From a bacterium (GTDB lineage Bacteria; Patescibacteriota; Saccharimonadia; Saccharimonadales; Saccharimonadaceae), in the NCBI GenBank assembly GCA_030428585.1, contig JAUIDL010000010.1, forward strand, positions 1 through 16,035: a stretch of DNA of 16,035 bases, read 5' to 3'. Position 1 is the stretch's first letter. Every line of letters begins with the position of its first letter. Made by a program: the position numbers and the translations under genes. Shown piece by piece: positions 6,676 through 12,799 of this stretch. Below the pieces are notes generated by a model. That model searched no databases. It saw only the letters and a program-made list of their open reading frames with translations, and was not told the origin of the DNA.

Positions 6676-7918
6676 CCGCTAACTGACTTAGTAAAAATGC
6701 ACGCTCGGCCATTGGGCGACAGTTCGCCGAGAAGCTGTTATGGAGGTTACGTCGATGTTCCTGGTAGGTCGGTATGGCGACCTCGACTAGATATGCCAGG
6801 CGATCCTCTGGAGTACCCAGAGAGTCGTTACTGCGACCTTCAATGAGGAGGCGGCGAACGTCTCGGTACACACTCGTAGCCAGTCCAGTCGGCATTTCGT
6901 AATGGAGATCTCGGACATAATCGAGGTCTTTACTACTGGCGTATAGACCTTCAATCAGGATGAGTGGGCTTGGACGAAGCACGCCCGTTTCGACTGTTTC
7001 TTCACTTTGGAAATCGAATCGTCGGTCAATGACTTCTTCGCCACGACGCAGTCGTTCTAGGTCTTGCGCCATAGCGACAGTATCGTAGACGACAGGACTA
7101 TCCCAGTTGGTCCATGGTCTGCCAGCCATGTTTTCAAGAAAGCGGCGGCCACGGTGGTAGTTATCGGTCGAAAGAATGACTGGACGGAACGATTCGCCGA
7201 ACCGCTCGGCAATCGAATCGGCGATGTGGCGTACCGCTGTCGATTTGCCAGATCCTGCCATACCCGAGATTCCTCCAACAACAACAGGGTAGCCAAGGCT
7301 ATAGCGGGAAATCATGTCGTTCACGACTCGCTCGCACAGTTCATCTAACGTTTCAGGGTGCTTAGCCTGTCGTTCTGGGTAGGCATTAAAGGCGATGTTT
7401 TCATTGTGATAGGCTATATCATCACTGACGTTGATAAAATCCGTGCCAAATAACTCGGCAACAGACGGGACGGCTTCTTGACGTTCATCTTCCACTAATG
7501 GAGTTGGTAATGCATCGATAAAGTCGACCGTTAGCTTCGGGACTGGTTCGGCTCGCCGTTTTGATAGCGGGAATGTGTCGCTGCGTCCTTGGTAATAGGC
7601 AAATGCTTGCGGGTTGATGTCTCTTTCGATCTGTAATCGGGAAAGCTTGCCCTCAACGGTTTTACCTTTATTTTTTAGTGCCACCGAATACACCGGCCTA
7701 TCTGCGTGGTATTCGACGCGGACTCGCAGACTGGCTTCATCCCACGGTTGGTTCAAATAAATCTGCTCGAGTTCAACGGCACCTGCCTTGAAACGTTCAA
7801 GTGCTTCTGGGTTGGTTGGGATTAATTTTGCTTCGTCTTCTTTTCGTTTTTGAAACTCCGGATTTGCATCCATTAACTCAATATTTTTTGACGTTAGATT
7901 TTGTTCGACTTTGCTCAT
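6650..7918 (-). CDS. CYTH domain fused to a uridine-kinase-like P-loop domain
   Basis: 422 residues. The N-terminal part (about 45-150) fits the CYTH/triphosphate tunnel fold: AVELEQIYL, then SLRVRVEY, YSVALKNKG, RLQIERDI, LSKRRAEP and LTVDFIDALPTPLVEDE, i.e. alternating strands with inward Arg/Lys/Glu. The first motif is ELEQ rather than the canonical ExExK. The C-terminal part (about 205-422) is a uridine kinase/phosphoribulokinase-type P-loop domain: Walker A GMAGSGKST (219-227), STDNYHRGR (250-258), NWDSPVVYD, LILIEGLYA (319-327) and EDRLAYLVEVAIPTYQEHRR (371-390). The likely activity is phosphoryl transfer or polyphosphate/nucleotide chemistry; the substrate is unknown. Plant TTM1/TTM2 proteins combine the same two domains in the opposite order. 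A Shine-Dalgarno AAGGA (+ 7926-7930) lies 7 nt before the ATG. Confidence 0.85.
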   Translation of the reverse strand: MSKVEQNLTSKNIELMDANPEFQKRKEDEAKLIPTNPEALERFKAGAVELEQIYLNQPWDEASLRVRVEYHADRPVYSVALKNKGKTVEGKLSRLQIERDINPQAFAYYQGRSDTFPLSKRRAEPVPKLTVDFIDALPTPLVEDERQEAVPSVAELFGTDFINVSDDIAYHNENIAFNAYPERQAKHPETLDELCERVVNDMISRYSLGYPVVVGGISGMAGSGKSTAVRHIADSIAERFGESFRPVILSTDNYHRGRRFLENMAGRPWTNWDSPVVYDTVAMAQDLERLRRGEEVIDRRFDFQSEETVETGVLRPSPLILIEGLYASSKDLDYVRDLHYEMPTGLATSVYRDVRRLLIEGRSNDSLGTPEDRLAYLVEVAIPTYQEHRRNLHNSFSANCRPMAERAFLLSQLAATAPQLES

Positions 7919-7988
7919 GTCTTGTTCCTTGCGTATTTAACTGATGACAAATTCAGCATAACGCGCTATTATGACGACGTATAGAAAG

Positions 7989-7994
7989 TATAAT
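7989..7994 (+). promoter_or_regulatory. -10 box TATAAT upstream of the wHTH-Nudix gene
   Basis: TATAAT ends 11 nt before ATG 8006, predicting a leader of about 4-5 nt with no Shine-Dalgarno (TTGAGTCAAAT). TTGAGTCAA here is an imperfect palindrome over the presumed start site. Confidence 0.5.
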
Positions 7995-8005
7995 TTGAGT
8001 CAAAT

Positions 8006-8680
8006 ATGATTGAGTCTGTATCTATTAGCCACCACATCCAGAAGCACATTATTGACGTGTTGATGTATACCGAAATTGCCCGTTTTCGAGATCTTCGTCC
8101 ACCACGAGTCGATACTAATCTTTTTTCGTATCATCTACAGAATCTACTCAAAGCGAAACTAGTTGAAAAAGTCGAAGGGGGCTATACACTCAGCACCGCA
8201 GGGCTTTCTTATGTCGACCGGGTTAGTACCGAACAAAAGACTATCCGAAAGCAACCTAAGATTATTACCATGTTGGTCGTTCAGAACAGTGATGGCGATG
8301 TGCTGTTACAAAAACGCGATAAGCAACCGTATATCAACGAGTGGACGTTGCCATACGGCAAACTTCATATCGACGACGTGACCCTGCGAGCTGCCGCTGA
8401 GCGTGAAGCAATGGAAAAACTAGGTATTTTTAACGAAAGTTTGGAGTACGCAGGCGATTGCTATATTCGTGTGACAACAGGTGGTGAGTTATTGTCGACC
8501 ACGCTAGCCCATGTGTTTCGTATGTATGAGGACGACATCAAGAATAGTGACATTTTGCAGTGGGTACGACCACATAAGTTAGCTTCGTATCGTCTGGCAC
8601 CGGCAGTCGAGGAGGTCGTGGCGCGGACATTCTTTAAAGATATACATTTTTTCGAAGAATTTAATGCCGAACGCCTATAG
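8006..8680 (+). CDS. Winged-helix plus degenerate Nudix domain protein (putative regulator)
   Basis: 224 residues. Residues about 8-75 look like a winged helix: VDTNLFSYHLQNLLKAKLVE and then GGYTLSTAGLSYVDRV, the ArsR-like YHL-x-x-L-x-x-x-x-L-V-E pattern. Residues about 84-210 form a Nudix fold: IITMLVVQNSDGDVLLQKRD, NEWTLPYGKL, then the box region. The box is degraded: G118 is followed by one extra residue, the first Glu position is not Glu, and the end reads REAMEKLG (133-140), so the second Glu of the EE pair is Lys. NrtR regulators combine Nudix and wHTH in the opposite order. A ligand-sensing regulator is therefore as likely as a hydrolase; target genes are unknown. Its TAG stop forms the palindrome CTATAG with the opposing murC stop. 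Confidence 0.8.
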   Translation: MIESVSISHHIQKHIIDVLMYTEIARFRDLRPPRVDTNLFSYHLQNLLKAKLVEKVEGGYTLSTAGLSYVDRVSTEQKTIRKQPKIITMLVVQNSDGDVLLQKRDKQPYINEWTLPYGKLHIDDVTLRAAAEREAMEKLGIFNESLEYAGDCYIRVTTGGELLSTTLAHVFRMYEDDIKNSDILQWVRPHKLASYRLAPAVEEVVARTFFKDIHFFEEFNAERL

Positions 8681-9931
8681 TGAGGTCAGTGCGAGGTGTT
8701 CGCGGAGCCATCCGTCAATTGTGCCCGCACCCATACAGAGGACTAGGGCACCGTTCTTGCGCTCTTGTTCGATCAAGTCCCACAAGTCTTCGTCGAGCGA
8801 TGCATAGATAATGTCATCCTTATTAGTGACGTGTTGGGAAAGTTCTTCGGGGCTTAAGATTGCTTCGTTCGGATCTTCACGCGTTAGATAGGTTGGCAGC
8901 CAGACGATTTTTCGGGCGAGTTCAAATTGGTTCGTGTATGCATCGATCATTCGGTGTTGTCGGCGATTTTGATGTGGTTGATAGACTAACACGATATTGT
9001 CCGATAGCTCATGAGCGAGTTGTAGCGTCGCAGCAATTTCACGCGGATGGTGACCGTAGTCACTGTACAGATTGTCGGCTAGGCGTTCGAAACGTCGGTC
9101 GGTGCCTGGAAATGCCTCTAGCGTTTTAGTCACTGTTGTGCCGTCGCTGATCTGCAGATATTCACAGGCTTTTACGACAAGACTGGCATTGTGTCGGTTA
9201 TGTTCACCGGGAATTTTGAGGTCGTTGGCGGTATCCAGGATCCATTCTTTTTCACCAAAAGACGACAGATAGTCTGCATCTTCACCCCAGAGAATCGTGT
9301 GCTCAGATTTCTGAATAAACTGTGTAAACGCTTCTTTGTAGCTGTCTTCAGTCGGATAAGTATCGGGGTGATCGTAATCGACGGAAGTGAGCAAAGACAG
9401 GTATGGTTCGAAATGGAGAAAATTGCGATCGTATTCGTCGCATTCGTAGACGAAGTATTCGCTGGCAGGGTCAAAGGCACCGCTTGGGCCAAATGGGAGT
9501 GTCGTCCCGACCGAATAACTGACCGGCATGCCAAGTTGTTTGAGCGTCCAGACGAACATACCCGTTGTGGTGGTTTTTCCGTGGGTTCCTGACACGGCAA
9601 TCAACTTCAGATTCTTCTCTTTGATAATGTGCGCAAGCAGTTCATCTCGTTTGGCTGTTTTAATTCCCAAATCACGAGCGAGTGTTAATTCGGGGTGGTT
9701 CTCGGGCAGGGCAGCGGTATAGACGAACCAGTCGATTGGCGTCTCTTCGTGGCAGGCACGGAGGTATGAGCCATCTTGGCCGATTTGCACCGCTATCCCT
9801 TTTTCGATTAACCGTTCCGTGACGAGGTTTGGTTCGAGGTCAGACCCTACAACAGTGTGCCCAGCATCATGCGCGATTTCAGCCAATGGTCCAACGCCAA
9901 CCCCACCAAGACCCGAGAAATAGATATTCAT
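8675..9931 (-). CDS. murC: UDP-N-acetylmuramate--L-alanine ligase (MurC), compact form
   Basis: 418 residues. It shows the three Mur ligase domains: N-terminal Rossmann-like domain (FSGLGGVGVGPLAEIAHDAG, GSDLEPN, TAALPENHPEL); ATP-binding domain with AVSGTHGKTTTTG (112-124), VYECDEYDRNFL (161-172) and SVDYDHPDTY (183-192); and C-terminal domain with FPGTDRRFE (274-282) and YSDYGHHPREIAATL (289-303). The DYGHHP motif is typical of MurC and the related Mpl ligase. The enzyme adds L-alanine to UDP-MurNAc in the cytoplasm, the first step of the peptidoglycan stem peptide. It is about 70 residues shorter than usual bacterial MurC. Mpl is the main alternative. It stands alone, with a TATACT box 7 nt before the ATG and no Shine-Dalgarno. 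Its 3' end overlaps the convergent wHTH-Nudix gene by 6 nt. Confidence 0.9.
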   Translation of the reverse strand: MNIYFSGLGGVGVGPLAEIAHDAGHTVVGSDLEPNLVTERLIEKGIAVQIGQDGSYLRACHEETPIDWFVYTAALPENHPELTLARDLGIKTAKRDELLAHIIKEKNLKLIAVSGTHGKTTTTGMFVWTLKQLGMPVSYSVGTTLPFGPSGAFDPASEYFVYECDEYDRNFLHFEPYLSLLTSVDYDHPDTYPTEDSYKEAFTQFIQKSEHTILWGEDADYLSSFGEKEWILDTANDLKIPGEHNRHNASLVVKACEYLQISDGTTVTKTLEAFPGTDRRFERLADNLYSDYGHHPREIAATLQLAHELSDNIVLVYQPHQNRRQHRMIDAYTNQFELARKIVWLPTYLTREDPNEAILSPEELSQHVTNKDDIIYASLDEDLWDLIEQERKNGALVLCMGAGTIDGWLREHLALTSL

Positions 9932-9938
9932 AGTGACT

Positions 9939-9944
9939 AGTATA
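9939..9944 (-). promoter_or_regulatory. -10 box TATACT of murC
   Basis: Minus-strand TATACT ends 7 nt before the murC ATG (9931-9929), so RNA would begin at or beside the start codon. A clear -35 was not seen. Confidence 0.5.
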
Positions 9945-9953
9945 CCACTGGGT

Positions 9954-9981
9954 TTGCGCTCTGTAGTGAACAGGGTATACT
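9954..9981 (+). promoter_or_regulatory. Promoter TTGCGC-N16-TATACT for the MFS-like gene
   Basis: -35 TTGCGC (9954-9959) and -10 TATACT (9976-9981) with a 16-nt spacer. The expected start near 9988 leaves a leader of about 28 nt. A second weak box TATAAC (10006-10011) lies only 4 nt before ATG 10016, probably too near to serve this start. Confidence 0.5.
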
Positions 9982-10015
9982 AAAGGCAGTACATTAGTGG
10001 GCAAATATAACAAAC

Positions 10016-11233
10016 ATGCTTGAAAAGTTACTGCATCGGTTCTTGTTGCGACGTCATTTTTGGCGGTACGCTACTTTTAGTGAAATCGCGGAGTTGTATG
10101 CGTCAAAAACGATGCGTATGTTGGCCATTTCAATGGCTGGTTCATTCATGTCGATTTACCTTTTTCAGACCGGGTATAGCGTGGTGTTTATCGCGAGCTT
10201 TTGGGCGGCGTATTTTGGGCTGAAAGCACTGATTTCACTACCCGTGGCATCGCTGATTGCTTGGATTGGTGCAAAGCACAGTATTTTGATTTCAAACATC
10301 CTCTACATACCAGTGATGGTTGCGTTTGCGCTGCTGCCCGTATATGGTCCATGGTTATTGATTGTCGTGGCAGTCTTGCAAGCAATCTCGACGTCGTTAT
10401 TTATGATTGCCTATAACATCGACTTTTCGAAGGTAAAGAGCGCTACCCACGCTGGCAAAGAAATCGCCTACATGAACATCGTTGAAAAAGTGACGTATGG
10501 CGTTAGTCCGTTAATCGGCGGTTTGTTGGCGTTCTTGGTCGCTCCAGAATTTGTGCTGATTGTCTCAGGAGTTTTGTTCGCCTTGGCGGCGTTGCCGCTC
10601 CTCGCGACCGCCGAACCAGAGGCGCCTCGCCAAAAACTACAGTTCGCTGGGTTCCCGTGGCACTTGGTTAGGGGGATGGGGGTTTCACAGAGTGCATATG
10701 GCTTTGATGTTTTTACGTCTGGCAACGCGTGGTCGCTGTACGTCGCAATCTTTATTATCGGGATTACCAGTTCTAACGAAGTCTATTTGGTTAATGGGCT
10801 ATTGCTGTCTGTCGTCGTTGTCGCAGCGATAGCGGCATCGTACACTTACGGCCTTCTGATTGATCGTAAGAAGGGCAAGCAGCTGATGCGAGTGGCTATT
10901 ATCGCAAATGCGTTAACTCACGTTTCGCGACCGTTTATTTCGACACCGGTATCAGTTGCTGGGCTCAACATTGCCAACGAAGCGGCGACAACAGGTTATA
11001 CCATGTCGTATCGTCGGGCGGTGTACGATAATGCTGACTTATCGGGACGACGCACCTTGTATCTGGGGATTCTTGAAGTGCTGGGTAGTACAGGAGCTGC
11101 ACTGTCGGCTGGAGTATTAGCTATCTTGGCGAGTAGTTTTGGTAACGAAATTGGCCTCAAAGTATTCTTTGTGGTTACCGGATTGGTTGTCTTATTGATT
11201 CTGACCGCCCGGTTCCCGCTGTATCGCCGCTAA
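10016..11233 (+). CDS. MFS-like multi-pass membrane transporter
   Basis: 405 residues, with about 11-12 hydrophobic helices spread through the protein after a short basic N-terminus (LLHRFLLRRHFWRYA). Segments include SISMAGSFMS-type helices near 40-60, ILISNILYIPVMVAFALLPV, WLLIVVAVLQAISTSLFMIA, VAPEFVLIVSGVLFALAALP, VNGLLLSVVVVAAIAA and VFFVVTGLVVLLILTA. A polar loop after about residue 198 (EPEAPRQKLQF) splits it into two halves of about six helices, and YGLLIDRKKGKQLMR resembles the basic loop between helices of MFS proteins. The substrate is not deducible; drug, nucleoside or peptide export is possible. It follows a promoter with both -35 and -10, and has no strong Shine-Dalgarno. Confidence 0.78.
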   Translation: MLEKLLHRFLLRRHFWRYATFSEIAELYASKTMRMLAISMAGSFMSIYLFQTGYSVVFIASFWAAYFGLKALISLPVASLIAWIGAKHSILISNILYIPVMVAFALLPVYGPWLLIVVAVLQAISTSLFMIAYNIDFSKVKSATHAGKEIAYMNIVEKVTYGVSPLIGGLLAFLVAPEFVLIVSGVLFALAALPLLATAEPEAPRQKLQFAGFPWHLVRGMGVSQSAYGFDVFTSGNAWSLYVAIFIIGITSSNEVYLVNGLLLSVVVVAAIAASYTYGLLIDRKKGKQLMRVAIIANALTHVSRPFISTPVSVAGLNIANEAATTGYTMSYRRAVYDNADLSGRRTLYLGILEVLGSTGAALSAGVLAILASSFGNEIGLKVFFVVTGLVVLLILTARFPLYRR

Positions 11234-11245
11234 GGATACGCGTGC

Positions 11246-11251
11246 TACAAT
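11246..11251 (+). promoter_or_regulatory. Extended -10 TGC-TACAAT upstream of the 210-aa membrane protein
   Basis: TACAAT with TGn extension, 12 nt after the transporter stop. A start near 11258 gives a leader of about 30 nt with AGGTGGG too far (about 20 nt) from the GTG to be an ordinary Shine-Dalgarno. Confidence 0.35.
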
Positions 11252-11289
11252 AAAGGCAAGCAGTTTTAGGTGGGATAACCTTTTATACC

Positions 11290-11922
11290 GTGGTAGATAA
11301 ACGACGAGTCAAACAGAGGATCAAAGGTCTTCAGCAAATTAAGACATGGCAGTTAGTGATACTGTTGATTTTAGCTGGGTTTGTCGCGGCAACTTTCTTG
11401 CGCTTGAACAATATCGGCATGGTCGAACGGCGGGCGGCAGTTCTGGTGGCTGACGAACAGGGTGACGAAGAAGAAATGATTGCAAGATTGTACGATTTAC
11501 AACGCTATGTTTCGGCTCACATGAATACTGACCTTGGGCGGGGTGTGTATTTGCAAGAAAGCTACACAAGGGACGTTCAAGACTGGCAGGCAGAGCAATA
11601 CGGCGATCGAAATCCGAACGGTAATATTTACAAAAAAGCCCAAGAAGTTTGTGCACCACAATTTAGCATCTATACGACCGCTTACTTGCAATGCACCACT
11701 AGTGAATTAGAAAAATATCCCGCTGCCGATGAGTTGGCTGATGGCTCAAACAAGCCACGCCAAGAGACGTATATTCACGCATTCGCCAGTCCAGTTTGGT
11801 CACCTGATTTCGCCGGGTGGTCGTTGGTCATCTGTGCATTTTTGGTGGTCTTGATTATTTTACGGATTATTGCGCTCGCTATTTTACGGTTGATGCTGAG
11901 TCGCCACTACAAGTCAATCTAG
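11290..11922 (+). CDS. Two-TM membrane protein of unknown function
   Basis: 210 residues from GTG 11290; no family recognised. A basic N-terminus (DKRRVKQRIKG) leads to a first membrane helix at about 20-38 (WQLVILLILAGFVAATFL). A polar middle of about 130 residues follows, with an acidic stretch (DEQGDEEEMIARLYDLQRYV) and two cysteines (KKAQEVCAPQF and YLQCTTSE), which may form an external disulfide. A strongly hydrophobic helix lies near the C-terminus (about 177-201: WSLVICAFLVVLIILRIIAL), ending in basic residues. Both ends are therefore probably cytoplasmic with the middle outside. No terminator separates it from the transporter. The promoter of the next gene starts 3 nt after its stop. 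Confidence 0.75.
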   Translation: MVDKRRVKQRIKGLQQIKTWQLVILLILAGFVAATFLRLNNIGMVERRAAVLVADEQGDEEEMIARLYDLQRYVSAHMNTDLGRGVYLQESYTRDVQDWQAEQYGDRNPNGNIYKKAQEVCAPQFSIYTTAYLQCTTSELEKYPAADELADGSNKPRQETYIHAFASPVWSPDFAGWSLVICAFLVVLIILRIIALAILRLMLSRHYKSI

Positions 11923-11924
11923 TG

Positions 11925-11980
11925 TTGACAGGGGTGTCTATTTGGATATACGCTTAACATCGTATAGCACTAATAGGAGG
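11925..11980 (+). promoter_or_regulatory. Consensus -35 promoter and strong Shine-Dalgarno for the 68-aa protein
   Basis: Perfect -35 TTGACA (11925-11930), a -10 TATACG (11947-11952) at a 16-nt spacer, and a perfect AGGAGG (11975-11980). The AGGAGG is 14 nt from ATG 11995, longer than usual. A TATAAG box (11981-11986) ends 8 nt before the ATG and could act as a second, leaderless start, but has no matching -35. Confidence 0.65.
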
Positions 11981-11994
11981 TATAAGAATCTACC

Positions 11995-12201
11995 ATGGCT
12001 TACAGTCACACAAACTCAAAGGGAGTTACCTACTACCTACACAGCACCGAAGTAACACTTCGTGGTGGAAAACCACAAACTATCTACTTCTTTGCAAAGG
12101 TTGAGAACAACCCTAAAGGTACTCCAGTTGATCTTCCTGAAGACCGCGTTGTTAAAGAAAACCCACGCAACGGCTTCTTGACAGTTTCAAAGAAAAAATA
12201 G
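11995..12201 (+). CDS. Small conserved-looking protein, predicted highly expressed
   Basis: 68 residues: MAYSHTNSKGVTYYLHSTEV, then TLRGGKPQTIYFFAKVE, then PVDLPEDRVVKENPRNGFLT and VSKKK. I recall similar small proteins (YYLH-x-x-x-V-T-L-R-G and IYFFA) in CPR and a few other phyla, without known function. It is soluble, basic at the C-terminus, with no cysteine or membrane segment. Codon choice is visibly different from its neighbours (frequent CGT, GGT, AAC, TTC, TAC, ACT), the pattern of a strongly expressed gene. Consensus -35, perfect AGGAGG and a strong terminator downstream agree. A role tied to translation or nucleic acids is possible but not supported directly. Confidence 0.85.
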   Translation: MAYSHTNSKGVTYYLHSTEVTLRGGKPQTIYFFAKVENNPKGTPVDLPEDRVVKENPRNGFLTVSKKK

Positions 12202-12220
12202 TCCTTTGCTACATAAAAAC

Positions 12221-12249
12221 TTGCACCATAAGCAATTTGGGTCTATACT
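12221..12249 (+). promoter_or_regulatory. Orphan promoter TTGCAC-N17-TATACT
   Basis: -35 TTGCAC (12221-12226) and -10 TATACT (12244-12249) with the ideal 17-nt spacer. The predicted start near 12256 is only about 20 nt before the terminator stem at 12277, and no reading frame lies between. Confidence 0.6.
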
Positions 12250-12255
12250 AGCCCC

Positions 12256-12299
12256 AAACAAACAGGTGCCAAAATTGCCCCCGCCCCGGGGGCTTTTTT
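12256..12299 (+). ncRNA. Candidate very short RNA between orphan promoter and terminator
   Basis: If the orphan promoter fires, the RNA would be about 44 nt: an unstructured A/C-rich 5' part (AAACAAACAGGTGCCAAAAT) and the terminator hairpin. It matches no family I recognise. The alternative is the attenuated leader of the pilin gene at 12353, reached by readthrough. Confidence 0.3.
12277..12299 (+). terminator. Rho-independent terminator
   Basis: GCCCCC (12277-12282), loop GCCCC, GGGGGC (12288-12293), then six T. It ends both the 68-aa gene transcript and the short RNA. Confidence 0.9.
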
Positions 12300-12336
12300 G
12301 TGACCTGTAAAGGGCAAGTCACTTTGCTGAGTATGC

Positions 12337-12342
12337 TATAGT
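12337..12342 (+). promoter_or_regulatory. -10 box TATAGT upstream of the pilin gene
   Basis: TATAGT ends 10 nt before ATG 12353. The earlier in-frame GTG (12341) lies inside this box, which argues for the ATG. No Shine-Dalgarno. Confidence 0.5.
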
Positions 12343-12352
12343 GAGCATAAGC

Positions 12353-12778
12353 ATGATAAAACAAATGACGAAATCACAACAGTCGGGCTTTACGTTGGTT
12401 GAGCTTGGTGTTGTCATTGGTGTTATTGCCGTCCTGTCGGTGATTACCATGGTTGGCTACGGTGCGTGGCGACAAAATATTGATACAGCTTCAGCGAAGA
12501 GTGATTTATCTGGCGTCATGGGCGGCATGGAAGCAGCTCGGTCGTGGGAGGATGCTGACGGGTATCCTGTATTCTCTGAAAACACCGCTATAGATGGTAC
12601 TAATGACACCAGTGATATCTTTGAGCAAAGTGAAGGGGTGAGTTTAACGTATCGCTGGGGCGACGCTGATGGATACTGTGTGGATGCATCAGTTTCTTTA
12701 GGCGCGACGACCTTTTATGTAAACACGTTCGAGAAAAAAGCTATCCAAGATGGGACATGTCCTGTTTCACCACTGTAA
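12353..12778 (+). CDS. Type IV pilin-like protein (PilA/GspG-type prepilin)
   Basis: 141 residues from ATG 12353. It carries the class III signal: a short basic leader MIKQMTKSQQSG, then FTLVELGVVIGVIAVLSVIT. Prepilin peptidase would cut between Gly12 and Phe13, leaving Phe1 and Glu5 of the mature pilin, followed by one hydrophobic helix. The rest is a small globular domain with two cysteines near the C-terminus (GYCVDASVS and DGTCPVSPL), as in the disulfide-bonded D-region of many pilins. CPR bacteria use type IV pili for twitching and host contact; no other pilus genes lie in the window. A strong terminator is upstream and a -10 box abuts the gene, so it is probably its own unit. A minor pilin or pseudopilin is the alternative. 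Confidence 0.88.
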   Translation: MIKQMTKSQQSGFTLVELGVVIGVIAVLSVITMVGYGAWRQNIDTASAKSDLSGVMGGMEAARSWEDADGYPVFSENTAIDGTNDTSDIFEQSEGVSLTYRWGDADGYCVDASVSLGATTFYVNTFEKKAIQDGTCPVSPL

Positions 12779-12799
12779 TATTGTGATAAACTAGAATTT

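Noticed and set aside
9191..9592. Open frame on the + strand opposite murC
   Set aside because: It lies wholly inside the Mur ligase ATP domain and has no independent signals.
12341..12352. GTG start for the pilin at 12341
   Set aside because: The GTG overlaps the -10 box TATAGT, and the ATG at 12353 gives a normal short prepilin leader.
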